Shown here piece after piece: positions 25,090 to 33,868 of a stretch of DNA of 64,000 nucleotides. Source of the stretch: Streptomyces spectabilis. GTDB taxonomy: Bacteria > Actinomycetota > Actinomycetes > Streptomycetales > Streptomycetaceae. The translations under genes and the position numbers were made by a program. Location of the stretch: NCBI RefSeq assembly GCF_008704795.1, contig NZ_CP023690.1:1736001-1800000 (forward strand), in the 5' to 3' direction. The notes beneath the pieces are model-generated. The model was not told where the DNA came from. It searched no databases and saw only the letters and a list, made by a program, of their open reading frames with translations. Each line of letters starts with the position of its first letter. Position 1 is the first letter of the stretch.

Positions 25090-25728
25090 CTACGCGGCCG
25101 CGGCCTCGCTCGCCGCGTGTTCCTCGGCGGCCTTCTTCGCCCGCCGCTTGACCAGGAGCATCGAGCCGATGCCGAGGAGCACCGCGATCCCGAGGCCGAC
25201 GTACGAGAAGCGCTTCAGCCAGTCCTCGGCGACCACGCCGATGTAATAGATGACGGCGGTGGTGCCGCCCGCCCAGATGATGCCGCCGAGCACGTTCGCG
25301 GTGAAGAACTTCCAGTACGGCATGCGCAGGACGCCCGCGAGGGGCCCGGCGAAGATGCGCAGAAGCGCGACGAAGCGGCCGAAGAAGACCGCCCACATGC
25401 CCCACTTCTGGAAGGAGCGCTCGGCGCTGCCGACGTTCGCCGCGCTGAAGTGCTTGGGGAACTTCCGCTCCAGCCAGCCGAGCAGCGGTCTGCCGCCCTT
25501 GCGGCCGATGGCGTAGCCGATGGAGTCGCCGATCACGGCCCCGGCGGTGGCGCAGACGCCGAGCACCACCGGGTTCACGTCGCCGTGCTGCGACGACAGG
25601 AGCGCCGCGGAGACGAGGACGATCTCGCCCGGCAGCGGAATGCCCAGTGACTCCAGGCCGATGACGAGGCCGACCAGCGCGTAGACGCTGACGGCGGGTA
25701 CGTGCTCCAGCCACTCCTGGACGTGCAA
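25090..25728 (-). CDS. DedA family membrane protein
   Basis: 212 residues with LESLGIPLPGEIVLVSAALL near the start and the signature FGRFVALLRIFAGPLAGVLRMPYWKF; about five membrane segments and a Lys/Ala-rich cytoplasmic tail. DedA proteins are lipid (undecaprenyl phosphate or phospholipid) flippases or transporters in the cytoplasmic membrane. Single-gene transcript by appearance, convergent with the gamma-carbonic anhydrase gene. Confidence 0.92.
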   Translation of the reverse strand: MHVQEWLEHVPAVSVYALVGLVIGLESLGIPLPGEIVLVSAALLSSQHGDVNPVVLGVCATAGAVIGDSIGYAIGRKGGRPLLGWLERKFPKHFSAANVGSAERSFQKWGMWAVFFGRFVALLRIFAGPLAGVLRMPYWKFFTANVLGGIIWAGGTTAVIYYIGVVAEDWLKRFSYVGLGIAVLLGIGSMLLVKRRAKKAAEEHAASEAAAA

Positions 25729-25828
25729 CCCCGGTTCCTTCCGTGCGCGGACGACTCCCCCGGCGCGCGCGATGATCGCGCGCGCCGGGGCAGCCTACCC
25801 GCTCACGCCCCGGCCTCCGCGCCCCGCC

Positions 25829-26272
25829 TCAGCCGCCGGTGGCCGCGCACTCGTCGCTGTCCCCGCCACTGCGGCAGCCCACCTGGCCCGTCCAGGCGGG
25901 CGCGGGCCCGCGCACCTCGTCCTCGTGCCGCTGGTACGAGAATCCGGCGAGGACCGCCGCGGCGATCACCACCACCATGAACCCCTGGCTCCACGCGGTC
26001 ACCGGGGCCCGGACGCGGATCGCCACGACGGTGGCGAGCAGCGCGAGGCCGCCCACGCAGGCGGAGGCGGCGAGATAGCCGTCGAGGCGGTCGAACTCGG
26101 CGTCGGCGGCGGGGTCGAAGGTGAGGCCGCTCGCGATCCACACCGCCACGATCCCCGCGAGGACGAGCACTTCGGCCACGAGGAGCCCGACGGCCGCGCC
26201 GACATCGGGCCCGGTGTCGGCCCGGGTGCGGGCGGAGGCGTCGAAGGCGGGCGGCGCGATCGGCAGGTCCAT
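25829..26272 (-). CDS. small membrane protein, DUF6234-like
   Basis: 147 residues from ATG 26272. Three hydrophobic segments (AAVGLLVAEVLVLAGIVAVWI, ASACVGGLALLATVVAIRV, GFMVVVIAAAVLAGF) and a C-terminal exported tail with two Cys (QVGCRSGGDSDECAAT) that could form a disulfide. The start MDLPIAPPAFDAS resembles Streptomyces proteins classed as DUF6234, from memory. No function known. Confidence 0.7.
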   Translation of the reverse strand: MDLPIAPPAFDASARTRADTGPDVGAAVGLLVAEVLVLAGIVAVWIASGLTFDPAADAEFDRLDGYLAASACVGGLALLATVVAIRVRAPVTAWSQGFMVVVIAAAVLAGFSYQRHEDEVRGPAPAWTGQVGCRSGGDSDECAATGG

Positions 26273-26360
26273 GCCACCGATCCTCGCGGCCACCGACCGG
26301 GCCCGCCTGAGTACTCCTACTCAGAAGTGCCGGGCCGGCCGAGGGAGTCGACGGTCGCCG

Positions 26361-26819
26361 CTACTTCGGGTCGTTGGGCCGCAGGGTCCAGGTCACGGTC
26401 ATCTCACCGGTCACGGCGCCGTCCTCGCGGGTGATGGCGATGGCCACCGGGAACTCGGGGCGCTGCCCCGCGTCGAGCTCGGCGACCACGTCCGCGACCG
26501 GACGCCCCAGGGTCGCGGTGGCCTTGACCGGGCCCATCGCGAGCTTCTTGTACGCGATGTCGGCGCTCACGGCGAGCGGCACGGCCCGCGAGAGCTGGGC
26601 CCCGAACGCGGCGAGCACGATGGCCCCGCTCGCGGACTCCCCCAGGGTGAACATGGCGCCGGCGTGCGGCCCGCCCACGTGGTTGTGGTACTCCGCCTGG
26701 TCCGGCAGCACGACCACGGCGCGCTCGGGCGTCGTCTCGACGAACTCCAGCTTGAGGGTCCGGGCCATCGGCACGGTGGCGGCGAGCATCTCGCCGATCG
26801 ACATCTGGTCTGCGCTCAT
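26361..26819 (-). CDS. PaaI-like hotdog-fold thioesterase (DUF4442 type)
   Basis: 152 residues from ATG 26819. Hotdog fold with the loop HNHVGGPHAGAMFTLGESASGA, where HAGA..T.ES corresponds to the active-site Gly-rich helix start, and SADIAYKKLAMGPVKATATL. Probably hydrolyses an acyl-CoA; substrate unknown. It is divergent from the first of the three tandem membrane-anchored protein genes. Confidence 0.85.
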   Translation of the reverse strand: MSADQMSIGEMLAATVPMARTLKLEFVETTPERAVVVLPDQAEYHNHVGGPHAGAMFTLGESASGAIVLAAFGAQLSRAVPLAVSADIAYKKLAMGPVKATATLGRPVADVVAELDAGQRPEFPVAIAITREDGAVTGEMTVTWTLRPNDPK

Positions 26820-26887
26820 GACCGGGATGTTACCCACGAGTAGCGGCGCTTGGCCAGGCTTCCGCGAACAGCCGTTCCCGCCGGGCC

Positions 26888-26893
26888 TATCGT
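26888..26893 (+). promoter_or_regulatory. leaderless-type -10 box, paralogue 1
   Basis: TATCGT ends exactly 8 bases before ATG 26902; no Shine-Dalgarno is present in the gap. Confidence 0.6.
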
Positions 26894-26901
26894 GGACGCC
26901 C

Positions 26902-27891
26902 ATGTGGCCAGGACAAGATCGACCCGGTGGACCCCAGCAGCCGAACCCCGGCGGGGGCCAGGACGCGAACCCGTACCAGCAGCCGGGCTACCAGCAGCCG
27001 AACCCCTACCAGCAGCAAGGCCCGGGGCCCTCGCCACAGGAGCCGTGGAACGCGCCGACGGTGTCGGCCGGGCCTCCCGTCCCGCCGGGCGGGGGCGGCC
27101 GCAGGACCAAGGTGATCGCCATCGCCGCCGCGGCGGTGGTCGTCGTGGCCGCGGTCGCCACCGGGGCCGTGCTCCTCGGCGGCGGCGAGGACGACTCCGC
27201 GACGCCCGGGCCGACCCGGTCCACCGGCACGGCGCCCCGCCCCGCCGAGCCGGAGGACTCCGACGGCCGCGGGACGGACGGCGCCCCCGAGCCGACGGTG
27301 CCGGGCTGGAAGACCGTCGTGAACCCCAGGGACGGGCTCGCCTTCGACGTGCCGCCGCAGTGGGACCTGAAGTCGGCCGACTTCGCCACCTGGGTCTCGG
27401 AGCACGACGACCCCTCCGACACGCCCCTCGTCGCCATGCTCGCTCCGGCCGTCCTCAAGGAGCGCTGGTGCGCGTCGGACGACGACAAGGACGGCAGGAA
27501 GGACCACACGCCCCTCGGCCTCGCGGGCACCAAGCGCAACAAGACCGCGAGCAGCACGGCGGAGATCGCCCGGAACAACGCGACGGCCTGGGTCTACGGC
27601 GGCTACGCCCAACCCGACAAGAAGAAGGTGACCACCGGCCCCGCGGAGCCCTACACCACCGCCTCGGGCCTCAAGGGCAGCCTGGTGACGGCCGCTTCCT
27701 CCGGCGTCGAGAAGAAGGGCGCGTGCGACACGGACGGCAAGGCGACCACGTTCGGCTTCAAGAACTCCGAGGGCGAGTTCCTCTCCTGGTCCTTCCACGG
27801 CGTGAAGGGCGTCAAGGAGGAGATCCCCGACCGGACGGTGCGCGAGATCCTGCGCACCGTGCGCGAGTACCGGGCGCCGCAGAAGCACTGA
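26902..27891 (+). CDS. membrane-anchored extracytoplasmic protein, tandem paralogue 1
   Basis: 329 residues from ATG 26902 (MWPGQD). Order of parts: a cytoplasmic Pro/Gln/Tyr-rich N-terminus with PYQQPGYQQ-type repeats (1-60), one membrane helix (about 73-95, IAIAAAAVVVVAAVATGAVLL), an acidic/proline linker, and an extracytoplasmic domain beginning PTVPGWKTVVN with two Cys (RWCASDDDKDGR and GACDTDGKA) likely paired in a disulfide. The first of three tandem paralogues. I do not recognise the domain. The start is fixed by a -10 box 8 bases upstream and the shared N-terminal pattern. Confidence 0.85.
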   Translation: MWPGQDRPGGPQQPNPGGGQDANPYQQPGYQQPNPYQQQGPGPSPQEPWNAPTVSAGPPVPPGGGGRRTKVIAIAAAAVVVVAAVATGAVLLGGGEDDSATPGPTRSTGTAPRPAEPEDSDGRGTDGAPEPTVPGWKTVVNPRDGLAFDVPPQWDLKSADFATWVSEHDDPSDTPLVAMLAPAVLKERWCASDDDKDGRKDHTPLGLAGTKRNKTASSTAEIARNNATAWVYGGYAQPDKKKVTTGPAEPYTTASGLKGSLVTAASSGVEKKGACDTDGKATTFGFKNSEGEFLSWSFHGVKGVKEEIPDRTVREILRTVREYRAPQKH

Positions 27892-27943
27892 CGGACCGGC
27901 GGTCCGCCCCGGGGTGGTTGTGAACACGTCAGCCAGCCACACG

Positions 27944-27949
27944 TATGGT
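27944..27949 (+). promoter_or_regulatory. leaderless-type -10 box, paralogue 2
   Basis: TATGGT followed by 8 bases and ATG 27958, with no Shine-Dalgarno; the same geometry as for paralogues 1 and 3. Confidence 0.65.
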
Positions 27950-27957
27950 TACCGGCC

Positions 27958-28986
27958 ATGTGGCAAGGACAGCAGCCGCCCGGGGGCGAGCAGAACCCGC
28001 AGCAGCAGAACCCGTACCAGCAGCCGGGTTACCAGCAGCCCAACCCCTATCAGCAGCCGGGGTACCAGCAGTCGTCGCCGTACCAGCAGGCCGGGCAGCC
28101 CGGCCGGTGGAGCGCGCCGACGGCCCCCTCGGGCGTGCCGCAGGCGTCGGCGGGCGACGGCGGCAGCGGTGGCGGGAACAGGACCAAGGTCGTCGCCATC
28201 GTCGCGGCGACGGCCGTCGTCGTGGCCGCGGGCGTGACCGGCTTCCTGCTCCTGGGCGACAAGGACGACGACAAGGGCGGCAAGTCCCCTCAGGCCGACG
28301 GCAAGCCGTCCAGGTCCGCCGCCGCGAAGCCCGGTTCCGGCGCGGCCGACGGCGACGACAGCGAGCGCGGCACGGCGGGCGACCCGAAGCCGACCGTCCC
28401 CGGCTGGCAGGTCGTGGTGAACCCGAGGTGGGGCACCGCCTTCGACGTGCCGCCCGACTGGGACGTCAGGAAGCCCGGCGCCATCGTCGCGTTCGAGGAC
28501 GTCAAGACCGGCAAACCGCTGATGACCATGTCGGCGCCCGCGTACTTCAAGTCGAAGTGGTGCACCTCCGACGAGGACAGGGACGGCAGGAGCGAGGACA
28601 AGGCGCTCGGCGCGGTCGGCACCAAGGGGGCGAACGGCGCGAAGAACACCGACGAGGTCGCGGTGAACCAGGTCGCCTGGTGGGTGTTCGGCGGCTATAC
28701 GCAGCCGGACAAGAAGAGCCTGTTCTTCGACGAGAAGGCGAAGCCGTACACCACGAAGGCGGGCATCAAGGGCAGCATCGCGTGGTCCCGCTCGCAGCAC
28801 ACGCCCCAGAAGGGCAAGTGCGCCTCGGACGGCAAGGCGATCACGTTCGGGTTCAAGAACGCCGAGGGCGACTTCGTGGCGTGGAGCCTCTACGGCGCCA
28901 AGGGCGTCAAGGAGGAGATCCCGACCAAGACGATCATGAAGATCCTCAGCACGGTGCGCCTGCACGGCGATGCCTCGGAGTCGTGA
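27958..28986 (+). CDS. membrane-anchored extracytoplasmic protein, tandem paralogue 2
   Basis: 342 residues. Same layout as its neighbours: Gln/Pro/Tyr repeats (NPYQQPGYQQ) to about residue 45, one helix near 78-100 (VVAIVAATAVVVAAGVTGFLL), a Lys/Asp/Ser linker and the domain starting PTVPGWQVVVNPRWGTAFDV. Two conserved Cys (KWCTSDEDRDGR and GKCASDGKA) and the closing motif VKEEIPTKTIMKIL recur in all three. It is closest to paralogue 3. Export of the C-terminal domain across the membrane is inferred from the type II (N-in) topology. Confidence 0.85.
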   Translation: MWQGQQPPGGEQNPQQQNPYQQPGYQQPNPYQQPGYQQSSPYQQAGQPGRWSAPTAPSGVPQASAGDGGSGGGNRTKVVAIVAATAVVVAAGVTGFLLLGDKDDDKGGKSPQADGKPSRSAAAKPGSGAADGDDSERGTAGDPKPTVPGWQVVVNPRWGTAFDVPPDWDVRKPGAIVAFEDVKTGKPLMTMSAPAYFKSKWCTSDEDRDGRSEDKALGAVGTKGANGAKNTDEVAVNQVAWWVFGGYTQPDKKSLFFDEKAKPYTTKAGIKGSIAWSRSQHTPQKGKCASDGKAITFGFKNAEGDFVAWSLYGAKGVKEEIPTKTIMKILSTVRLHGDASES

Positions 28987-29167
28987 ACCACACCACTCCC
29001 CCGCACATCAGGCGCTAGCGGAAGAACCGGGCATTGACTGGCGTACCACGCCGTACGCCGACGTCCGTCCACCGCTTCTTCACCACTTCGTCACGGCTTC
29101 GTACGAGGTCCTGCCCGGTGCCCGTCCGCCCGCCGGGCGGGCGTGGCACCTGAGCCCCGGGCCCCTC

Positions 29168-29173
29168 TATGGT
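29168..29173 (+). promoter_or_regulatory. leaderless-type -10 box, paralogue 3
   Basis: TATGGT followed by 8 bases (TACTGGCC) and ATG 29182; nearly identical to the element of paralogue 2. Confidence 0.65.
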
Positions 29174-29181
29174 TACTGGCC

Positions 29182-30258
29182 ATGTGGCCAGAACAGCAGC
29201 CGCCCGGGGGCGAGCAGAACCCGCAAAGTCCGGGTTCGAACCCATATCAGCAGCCTGGGTATCAGCAGCCCAACCCGTACCAGCAGCCCGGCTACCAGCA
29301 GCCGAACCCGTATCAGCAGCCGACCGGGGGGCAGCCCACGGCGGGCCGGCCCACGGGCGGGCAGCCCCAGTGGGGCGCCCCGACGTTCCCGATGGGGGCG
29401 GCGCAGCCCGGCGGCCCGGACGCGGGCGGCGGGGGCAACGGCGGCGGCAACCGGACGAAGGTCACGGCCCTCGTCGCTGTGGGGGCCGTCGTCGTGGCCG
29501 CGGGCGTGACCGGCTTCCTGGTCTTCGGCGGTGACGACGACAAGTCCGACACGGCGGCCCCCAAGCCGTCCAAGTCGGCCACCAAGAAGCCGAGCCCCAA
29601 GCCGTCGGACGACGACAACCCGCGCGGCACCGGCAACGACCCCAAGCCGACCGTCCCCGGCTGGCAGGTCGTGGTGAACCCCAAGTGGGGCACCGCCTTC
29701 GACGTGCCGCCGGACTGGACGATCAAGACCCCCGACACCTACATCGGCTTCGAGGACCACAACAAGGGCGACGGCTCCAAGCCGCTGATCATCATGTCCG
29801 CCCCCGCCATCTACAAAGAGAAGTGGTGCTCGTCCGACGAGGACAAGGACGGGCGCATGAACGACTCTTCGCTCGCCAGCGTCGGCACCAAGGGCCAGAA
29901 CGGCGCCAAGAGCACCAAGGAAGTCGCCCGCAACGACTCCGCGTGGTGGGTCTTCGGCGGCTACACCGGCCAGAAGAAGGCCGACAAGAAGAACGTCAAG
30001 ATCGGCAAGGTGGAGTCGTACACCACCACGTCGGGCATCGAGGGCAGTGTCGTCACCACGACGTCGGTCGGCGACCCCGGCTCGGGCAAGTGCGACTCCA
30101 ACGGCAAGGCCACGACCCTCTCCTTCAAGAACAGCGCGGGCGACTACGTCGCGTGGACGCTGCACGGCGCGAAGGGCGTGAAGGGCGAGGTGCCCGACAC
30201 ACTGGTGAAGAAGATCCTCGCCACGGTGCGCCTCCACGGCACCGCCAGCGAGTCCTGA
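29182..30258 (+). CDS. membrane-anchored extracytoplasmic protein, tandem paralogue 3
   Basis: 358 residues from ATG 29182 (MWPEQQ). N-terminal NPYQQPGYQQ repeats are longer here, followed by PTGGQPTAGRP-type repeats, a helix near 95-117 (VTALVAVGAVVVAAGVTGFLV), a Lys/Ser/Pro linker and the shared domain PTVPGWQVVVNPKWGTAFDV with Cys in KWCSSDEDKDGR and GKCDSNGKA. An upstream in-frame ATG at 29143 exists but the MWP start, -10 geometry and paralogue alignment favour 29182. Followed by a very strong terminator. Function unknown. Confidence 0.85.
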   Translation: MWPEQQPPGGEQNPQSPGSNPYQQPGYQQPNPYQQPGYQQPNPYQQPTGGQPTAGRPTGGQPQWGAPTFPMGAAQPGGPDAGGGGNGGGNRTKVTALVAVGAVVVAAGVTGFLVFGGDDDKSDTAAPKPSKSATKKPSPKPSDDDNPRGTGNDPKPTVPGWQVVVNPKWGTAFDVPPDWTIKTPDTYIGFEDHNKGDGSKPLIIMSAPAIYKEKWCSSDEDKDGRMNDSSLASVGTKGQNGAKSTKEVARNDSAWWVFGGYTGQKKADKKNVKIGKVESYTTTSGIEGSVVTTTSVGDPGSGKCDSNGKATTLSFKNSAGDYVAWTLHGAKGVKGEVPDTLVKKILATVRLHGTASES

Positions 30259-30290
30259 GCGTTCCTGACCCCGGGCCCGCCGCTCCCTCC

Positions 30291-30335
30291 TGACTGTGCC
30301 CGCCCGCCCCGATCCGGGGCGGGCGGGCACAGTCA
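30291..30335 (+). terminator. strong intrinsic terminator after the paralogue array
   Basis: Perfect 21-bp arms (30291-30311 and 30315-30335, starting TGACTGTGCCC) with a 3-base loop ATC, followed by GTTTTC. Confidence 0.92.
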
Positions 30336-31141
30336 GTTTTCGGGGGAGTTTTCATCCAACTTTCCATGGATTACGCCCGATTTGACGGTCAAATGACATG
30401 ATCAACCAGCGCGGGCGGCCCACGAGAAATGTCCTGCGCGACGGGACAATCCGACGCGGGGCGCGACCCCCTCGCATGTGACATGCGGCATCCGGCATCC
30501 GGCATCCGGCATCCGGCATCCGCGGTGACGTGCCCGCCCCGCTCCGACCGGCCACCCGCCACACACGGGCACGGGCACGGCCACAGATATCGACGACGAG
30601 CGCGCCGACCGCTTTCCGGCCATTCAGGAATGCCGGACCATTCGAGACCGCCGAGCACACCCCTTCGAATTCCCTCCGGCCGCCCTTGATTTCGGCGTCG
30701 CGCGGAGCCGGAATAGCGGAACTCTCCTATGCTCGTCGGTTTGGCCCAAGACGCTCCCGGAGTACGGCACCACGAGGGAATCGAAGAGTCCGAATGGCGC
30801 GGCCATGTCAATCCACTCAAGCGACCGGCGCGAATGGGCTCAGGAAAGCCGTGCGTGCGCGGGAAACCGTTGCCGAATCAGGCGAGGGAGCGCGGGGACA
30901 TGCAGTCAACCCCCCTGCCACCAGCAGCCATGCGTCGACTGTCAGTTTTGGGCCACGCCCGTTGAGGCAATAAAACGACCCCTTCGAAGAGAACAGCGCC
31001 CCCTGTTAGCCTGCCGCGTACTTGTACGGGCCAAGTGCGAGATCGACGTCGCACTGGAGAACTGCGCCATCTTTCGTTACGGCTGCCTGAACCGACCGGG
31101 CCGCCCATGTTGACGAAACCAAGGACGGAGACACCCCTGAT
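30336..31141. other. gene-poor stretch of lower GC before the SnoaL-like gene
   Basis: No convincing coding region in about 800 bases: open frames here lack codon bias and ribosome sites. GC drops compared with the flanks. It contains the 7-bp tandem array at 30487-30521 and presumably the promoter of the gene at 31142. Confidence 0.5.
30487..30521. repeat. tandem repeat, 5 copies of GGCATCC
   Basis: Five exact head-to-tail copies of the heptamer GGCATCC. The array is not inside a recognisable gene and may be a slippage-prone microsatellite. Confidence 0.95.
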
Positions 31142-31516
31142 ATGACGGCTCCCACCAGCACGCCGGAAAGCCTGATCCGCCGCTACTACGAGTGCGTCGA
31201 CCGCCAAGACCCGGCCATGTTCGACCTCTTCCACCCCGCCATACGCTACAAGCGGCCCGGCTATCCCGTGATCGAGGGAATGTCCGAGCTCCGCGAGTTC
31301 TACACCAGCCGTCGCGTCATCGCGAAGGGCCAGCACTCCATCGAAGCGCTGTTCCACTCGGACCGCCAGGTGGCCGTCGAGGGCCGCTTCACCGGCACCC
31401 TCCGCGGCGGCTCGCACGCCGACCTGTCCTTCAGCGACTTCTTCGACCTGACCGAAGAGGCGGGCACCGTCCTGATCGCGTCGCGCCGCACCTACTTCGA
31501 CGACACCCGGGTGTGA
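31142..31516 (+). CDS. SnoaL-like / NTF2-fold protein
   Basis: 124 residues of the ketosteroid isomerase-like cone fold: SLIRRYYECVDRQDPAMFDLFHPAIRYKRPG with VIEGMSELREFY is the family pattern. Members range from polyketide cyclases to isomerases and proteins with no known reaction; catalytic residues cannot be assigned here. ATG 31142 has AAGGACGGAGAC upstream. Isolated between the gene-poor stretch and the convergent spermidine synthase-like gene. Confidence 0.8.
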   Translation: MTAPTSTPESLIRRYYECVDRQDPAMFDLFHPAIRYKRPGYPVIEGMSELREFYTSRRVIAKGQHSIEALFHSDRQVAVEGRFTGTLRGGSHADLSFSDFFDLTEEAGTVLIASRRTYFDDTRV

Positions 31517-31666
31517 CGGTCCGCCCTCACGAGCTTCGCGCGTACCAACGGCTGACCGACCGCCGTTCCGGGGACAGCGACGGCCTCTCTGCACATGGTG
31601 ACCACAGCGCACGCGCGATCGCGCCCGCCGGCCGTCACCATGGCGGAGGGGCCCCGTCGGCGCGGG

Positions 31667-32614
31667 TCAGCCCACGCTGAAGGCCCCGCCCGGCGGCTCC
31701 GGCGAAGCCACCGCGTCCCCGTCGCGCACCACCCGCGCCGAACCCACCAGGCGCCGCAGCTCGCCCCCGTGTACGACCCGGGCGGGAAACGCGTCGGCCC
31801 GCGCGAGCCGCACCAGCGCGTCGACGTCGAACGGGACGTGCGACGCGACGAGCACGGCGTTGCCGAACCGGCGCCCGCGCAGCATCGCCGGCTCGGCGAT
31901 CAGGGCGAGCTCCGCGAAACACCCGGCGAACGTGGCCAGTTGGGAGCGCAGGAAGTCGAACGGCGCGCCGTCGGCGAGATTGGCCGCGTAGACGCCGTCC
32001 GCGCGCAGGACCCGGTCGACGTCACGGGCGTACGCGTCGGACGTCAGGTGCGCGGGCACGCGCGAGCCGCCGAAGACGTCCCCCACGATCACGTCCGCGC
32101 TGTCGGCGGGGGCCGCCTCCAGCCAGGCCCGGGCGTCGGCGCCGTGCAGGCGGATCCCCGCATCCCCGGGCAGGGGCAGATGCTCGACGACGAGCCGCAG
32201 CAGCTCGCGGTCGGCCTCCACGACGTCCTGCCCGGAGCCCGGCCGGGTCGCGGCGAGGTAGCGGGGCAGGGTGAGGGCGCCGCCGCCGAGGTGCACGGCG
32301 TCCAGCGGGCGGCCCGGCGCGGCGAGCGTGTCCAGGACGTGGGCGAGCCTGCGCGCGTACTCGAACTCCAGGTACGTGGGCGCGTCCAGGTCGACGTACG
32401 ACTGCGGGGCGCCGTCGACGGTCAGGAGCCAGGCGCGGGCCCGGTCGACGTCGGGCAGCAGCTTGGCGGTGCCGTGGTCGACGACGCGCGTGACGGGCAC
32501 GGGCTCGGCCACGGACTCAGGCATCGGCTCCGGCTCCGGCTCCGGCTCCGGCTCGGGAGGCTGCTCGGCGTCGGATATCGACGTGGGGTCGGGGGCATCG
32601 GCGGGCTGGTCCAC
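31667..32614 (-). CDS. spermidine synthase-like methyltransferase-fold protein
   Basis: 315 residues. After a Pro/Glu repeat N-terminus (EPEPEPEPEP) comes a spermidine-synthase-type Rossmann domain: QSYVDLDAPTYLEFEYARR, DAVHLGGGALTLPRYL (nucleotide loop), DVVEADRELLRLV and ADVIVGDVFGGSRVP. The latter corresponds to the DxxDP catalytic region but lacks its normal Asp-Asp arrangement, so true polyamine synthesis is doubtful; actinobacterial members of this group are of unknown function. Confidence 0.8.
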   Translation of the reverse strand: MDQPADAPDPTSISDAEQPPEPEPEPEPEPMPESVAEPVPVTRVVDHGTAKLLPDVDRARAWLLTVDGAPQSYVDLDAPTYLEFEYARRLAHVLDTLAAPGRPLDAVHLGGGALTLPRYLAATRPGSGQDVVEADRELLRLVVEHLPLPGDAGIRLHGADARAWLEAAPADSADVIVGDVFGGSRVPAHLTSDAYARDVDRVLRADGVYAANLADGAPFDFLRSQLATFAGCFAELALIAEPAMLRGRRFGNAVLVASHVPFDVDALVRLARADAFPARVVHGGELRRLVGSARVVRDGDAVASPEPPGGAFSVG

Positions 32615-32689
32615 CGCCCCATTGTGCCCGCCCCCGCCGGACGCGAGGAGGGCCCGGCCTCCCCAGGCCGAGCCCCCCTCACCGCGACC

Positions 32690-33868
32690 TCAGGCGACAG
32701 CCGTCACCGTGCCGGCGCCCACCGTCCGCCCGCCCTCGCGGATCGCGAAGCCGAGGCCCGGCTCCAGCGGGACGTCGCGGCCCAGCTCCACGGTCATGGC
32801 GACCGTGTCGCCGGGGCGGGCCACCGCGGCCTCGCCGAGGTCGATGTCCCCGACCACGTCCGCGGTGCGGATGTAGAACTGCGGCCGGTAGCCCGTCGCC
32901 ACCGGGGTCGTACGGCCCCCCTCGCGGGCTGACAGGACGTACACCTGCGCGGTGAAGCGGCGGCTCGGCCGGACGCTGCCGGGGGCGGCGACCACGTGTC
33001 CGCGGCGGACGGCGTCGCGCGGCACGCCGCGCAGCAGCAGCGCCACGTTGTCACCGGCCTGCGCCGACTCCATGGGCTTGCCGAACGTCTCCAGGCCGGT
33101 GACGACCGTCTCCGTGTCGGTGCCGAGGCCCCCGAGGACGTCGACGCGGTCGCCGACCCGGACCGTGCCGCGCTCGACGGCACCCGTGACGACCGTGCCG
33201 CGACCGGTGATCGTCAGGACGTTCTCCACCGGCAGCAGGAACGGCGCGTCGACATAGCGCTCCGGCATCGGTACGTACGTGTCGACGGCGTCGAGCAGCG
33301 CCTCGATCGCCCCGGTCCACCGCGGGTCGCCCTCCAGCGCCTTGAGGCCCGAGACCCGGACCACGGGCGCGGAGTCGCCCCCGTACCCGTGCGCGGACAA
33401 CAGGTCGCGCACCTCCAGCTCCACGAGGTCGGTGAGTTCCTCGTCCCCCGCGTCGGCCTTGTTCAGGGCCACGACGATGTGGTCGACGCCGACCTGGCGG
33501 GCGAGCAACACGTGCTCGGCGGTCTGCGGCATGATCCCGTCGAGCGCCGAGACCACGAGGATGGCGCCGTCGAGCTGGGCCGCGCCCGTCACCATGTTCT
33601 TCACGTAGTCGGCGTGACCGGGCATGTCCACGTGCGCGTAGTGCCGCGTGTCGGTCTCGTACTCGACGTGCGCGATGTTGATCGTGATGCCGCGCTGCGC
33701 CTCCTCGGGCGCGCGGTCGATGCGGTCGAAGGGCACGAACGTGCCGGTGCCGCGCGCGCTGAGCACCTTGGTGATGGCGGCGGTCAGGGTGGTCTTGCCG
33801 TGGTCGACGTGGCCCATCGTGCCGATGTTCAGATGCGGCTTCGTGCGGACGTAAGCGGTCTTGGACAT
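32690..33868 (-). CDS. tuf3: elongation factor Tu, divergent tuf3-type copy
   Basis: 392 residues, full EF-Tu length. G1 is GHVDHGKT (residues 19-26), the switch II region reads [12 protein letters not shown] instead of the usual DCPGH, and G4 is NKAD instead of NKCD. These substitutions and the sequence throughout match, from memory, the EF-Tu3 of Streptomyces coelicolor rather than the main tuf1 product. EF-Tu carries aminoacyl-tRNA to the ribosome; the tuf3 copy is thought to be expressed under stress. It stands alone, away from the str operon, as tuf3 does. Confidence 0.93.
   Translation of the reverse strand: MSKTAYVRTKPHLNIGTMGHVDHGKTTLTAAITKVLSARGTGTFVPFDRIDRAPEEAQRGITINIAHVEYETDTRHYAHVDMPGHADYVKNMVTGAAQLDGAILVVSALDGIMPQTAEHVLLARQVGVDHIVVALNKADAGDEELTDLVELEVRDLLSAHGYGGDSAPVVRVSGLKALEGDPRWTGAIEALLDAVDTYVPMPERYVDAPFLLPVENVLTITGRGTVVTGAVERGTVRVGDRVDVLGGLGTDTETVVTGLETFGKPMESAQAGDNVALLLRGVPRDAVRRGHVVAAPGSVRPSRRFTAQVYVLSAREGGRTTPVATGYRPQFYIRTADVVGDIDLGEAAVARPGDTVAMTVELGRDVPLEPGLGFAIREGGRTVGAGTVTAVA

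Noticed and set aside
30487..30521. CRISPR array
   Set aside because: The repeats are 7 bp and contiguous without spacers, so it is a simple tandem repeat; no CRISPR array was seen anywhere in the window.
30729..31113. Overlapping plus-strand frames in the gene-free region
   Set aside because: Codon usage does not show the strong third-position GC bias and several frames compete; no ribosome site.
31667..32614. True polyamine (spermidine) synthase
   Set aside because: The fold matches but the catalytic acidic motif is not the standard one and no speD or speE partner is nearby, so only a spermidine synthase-like call is given.
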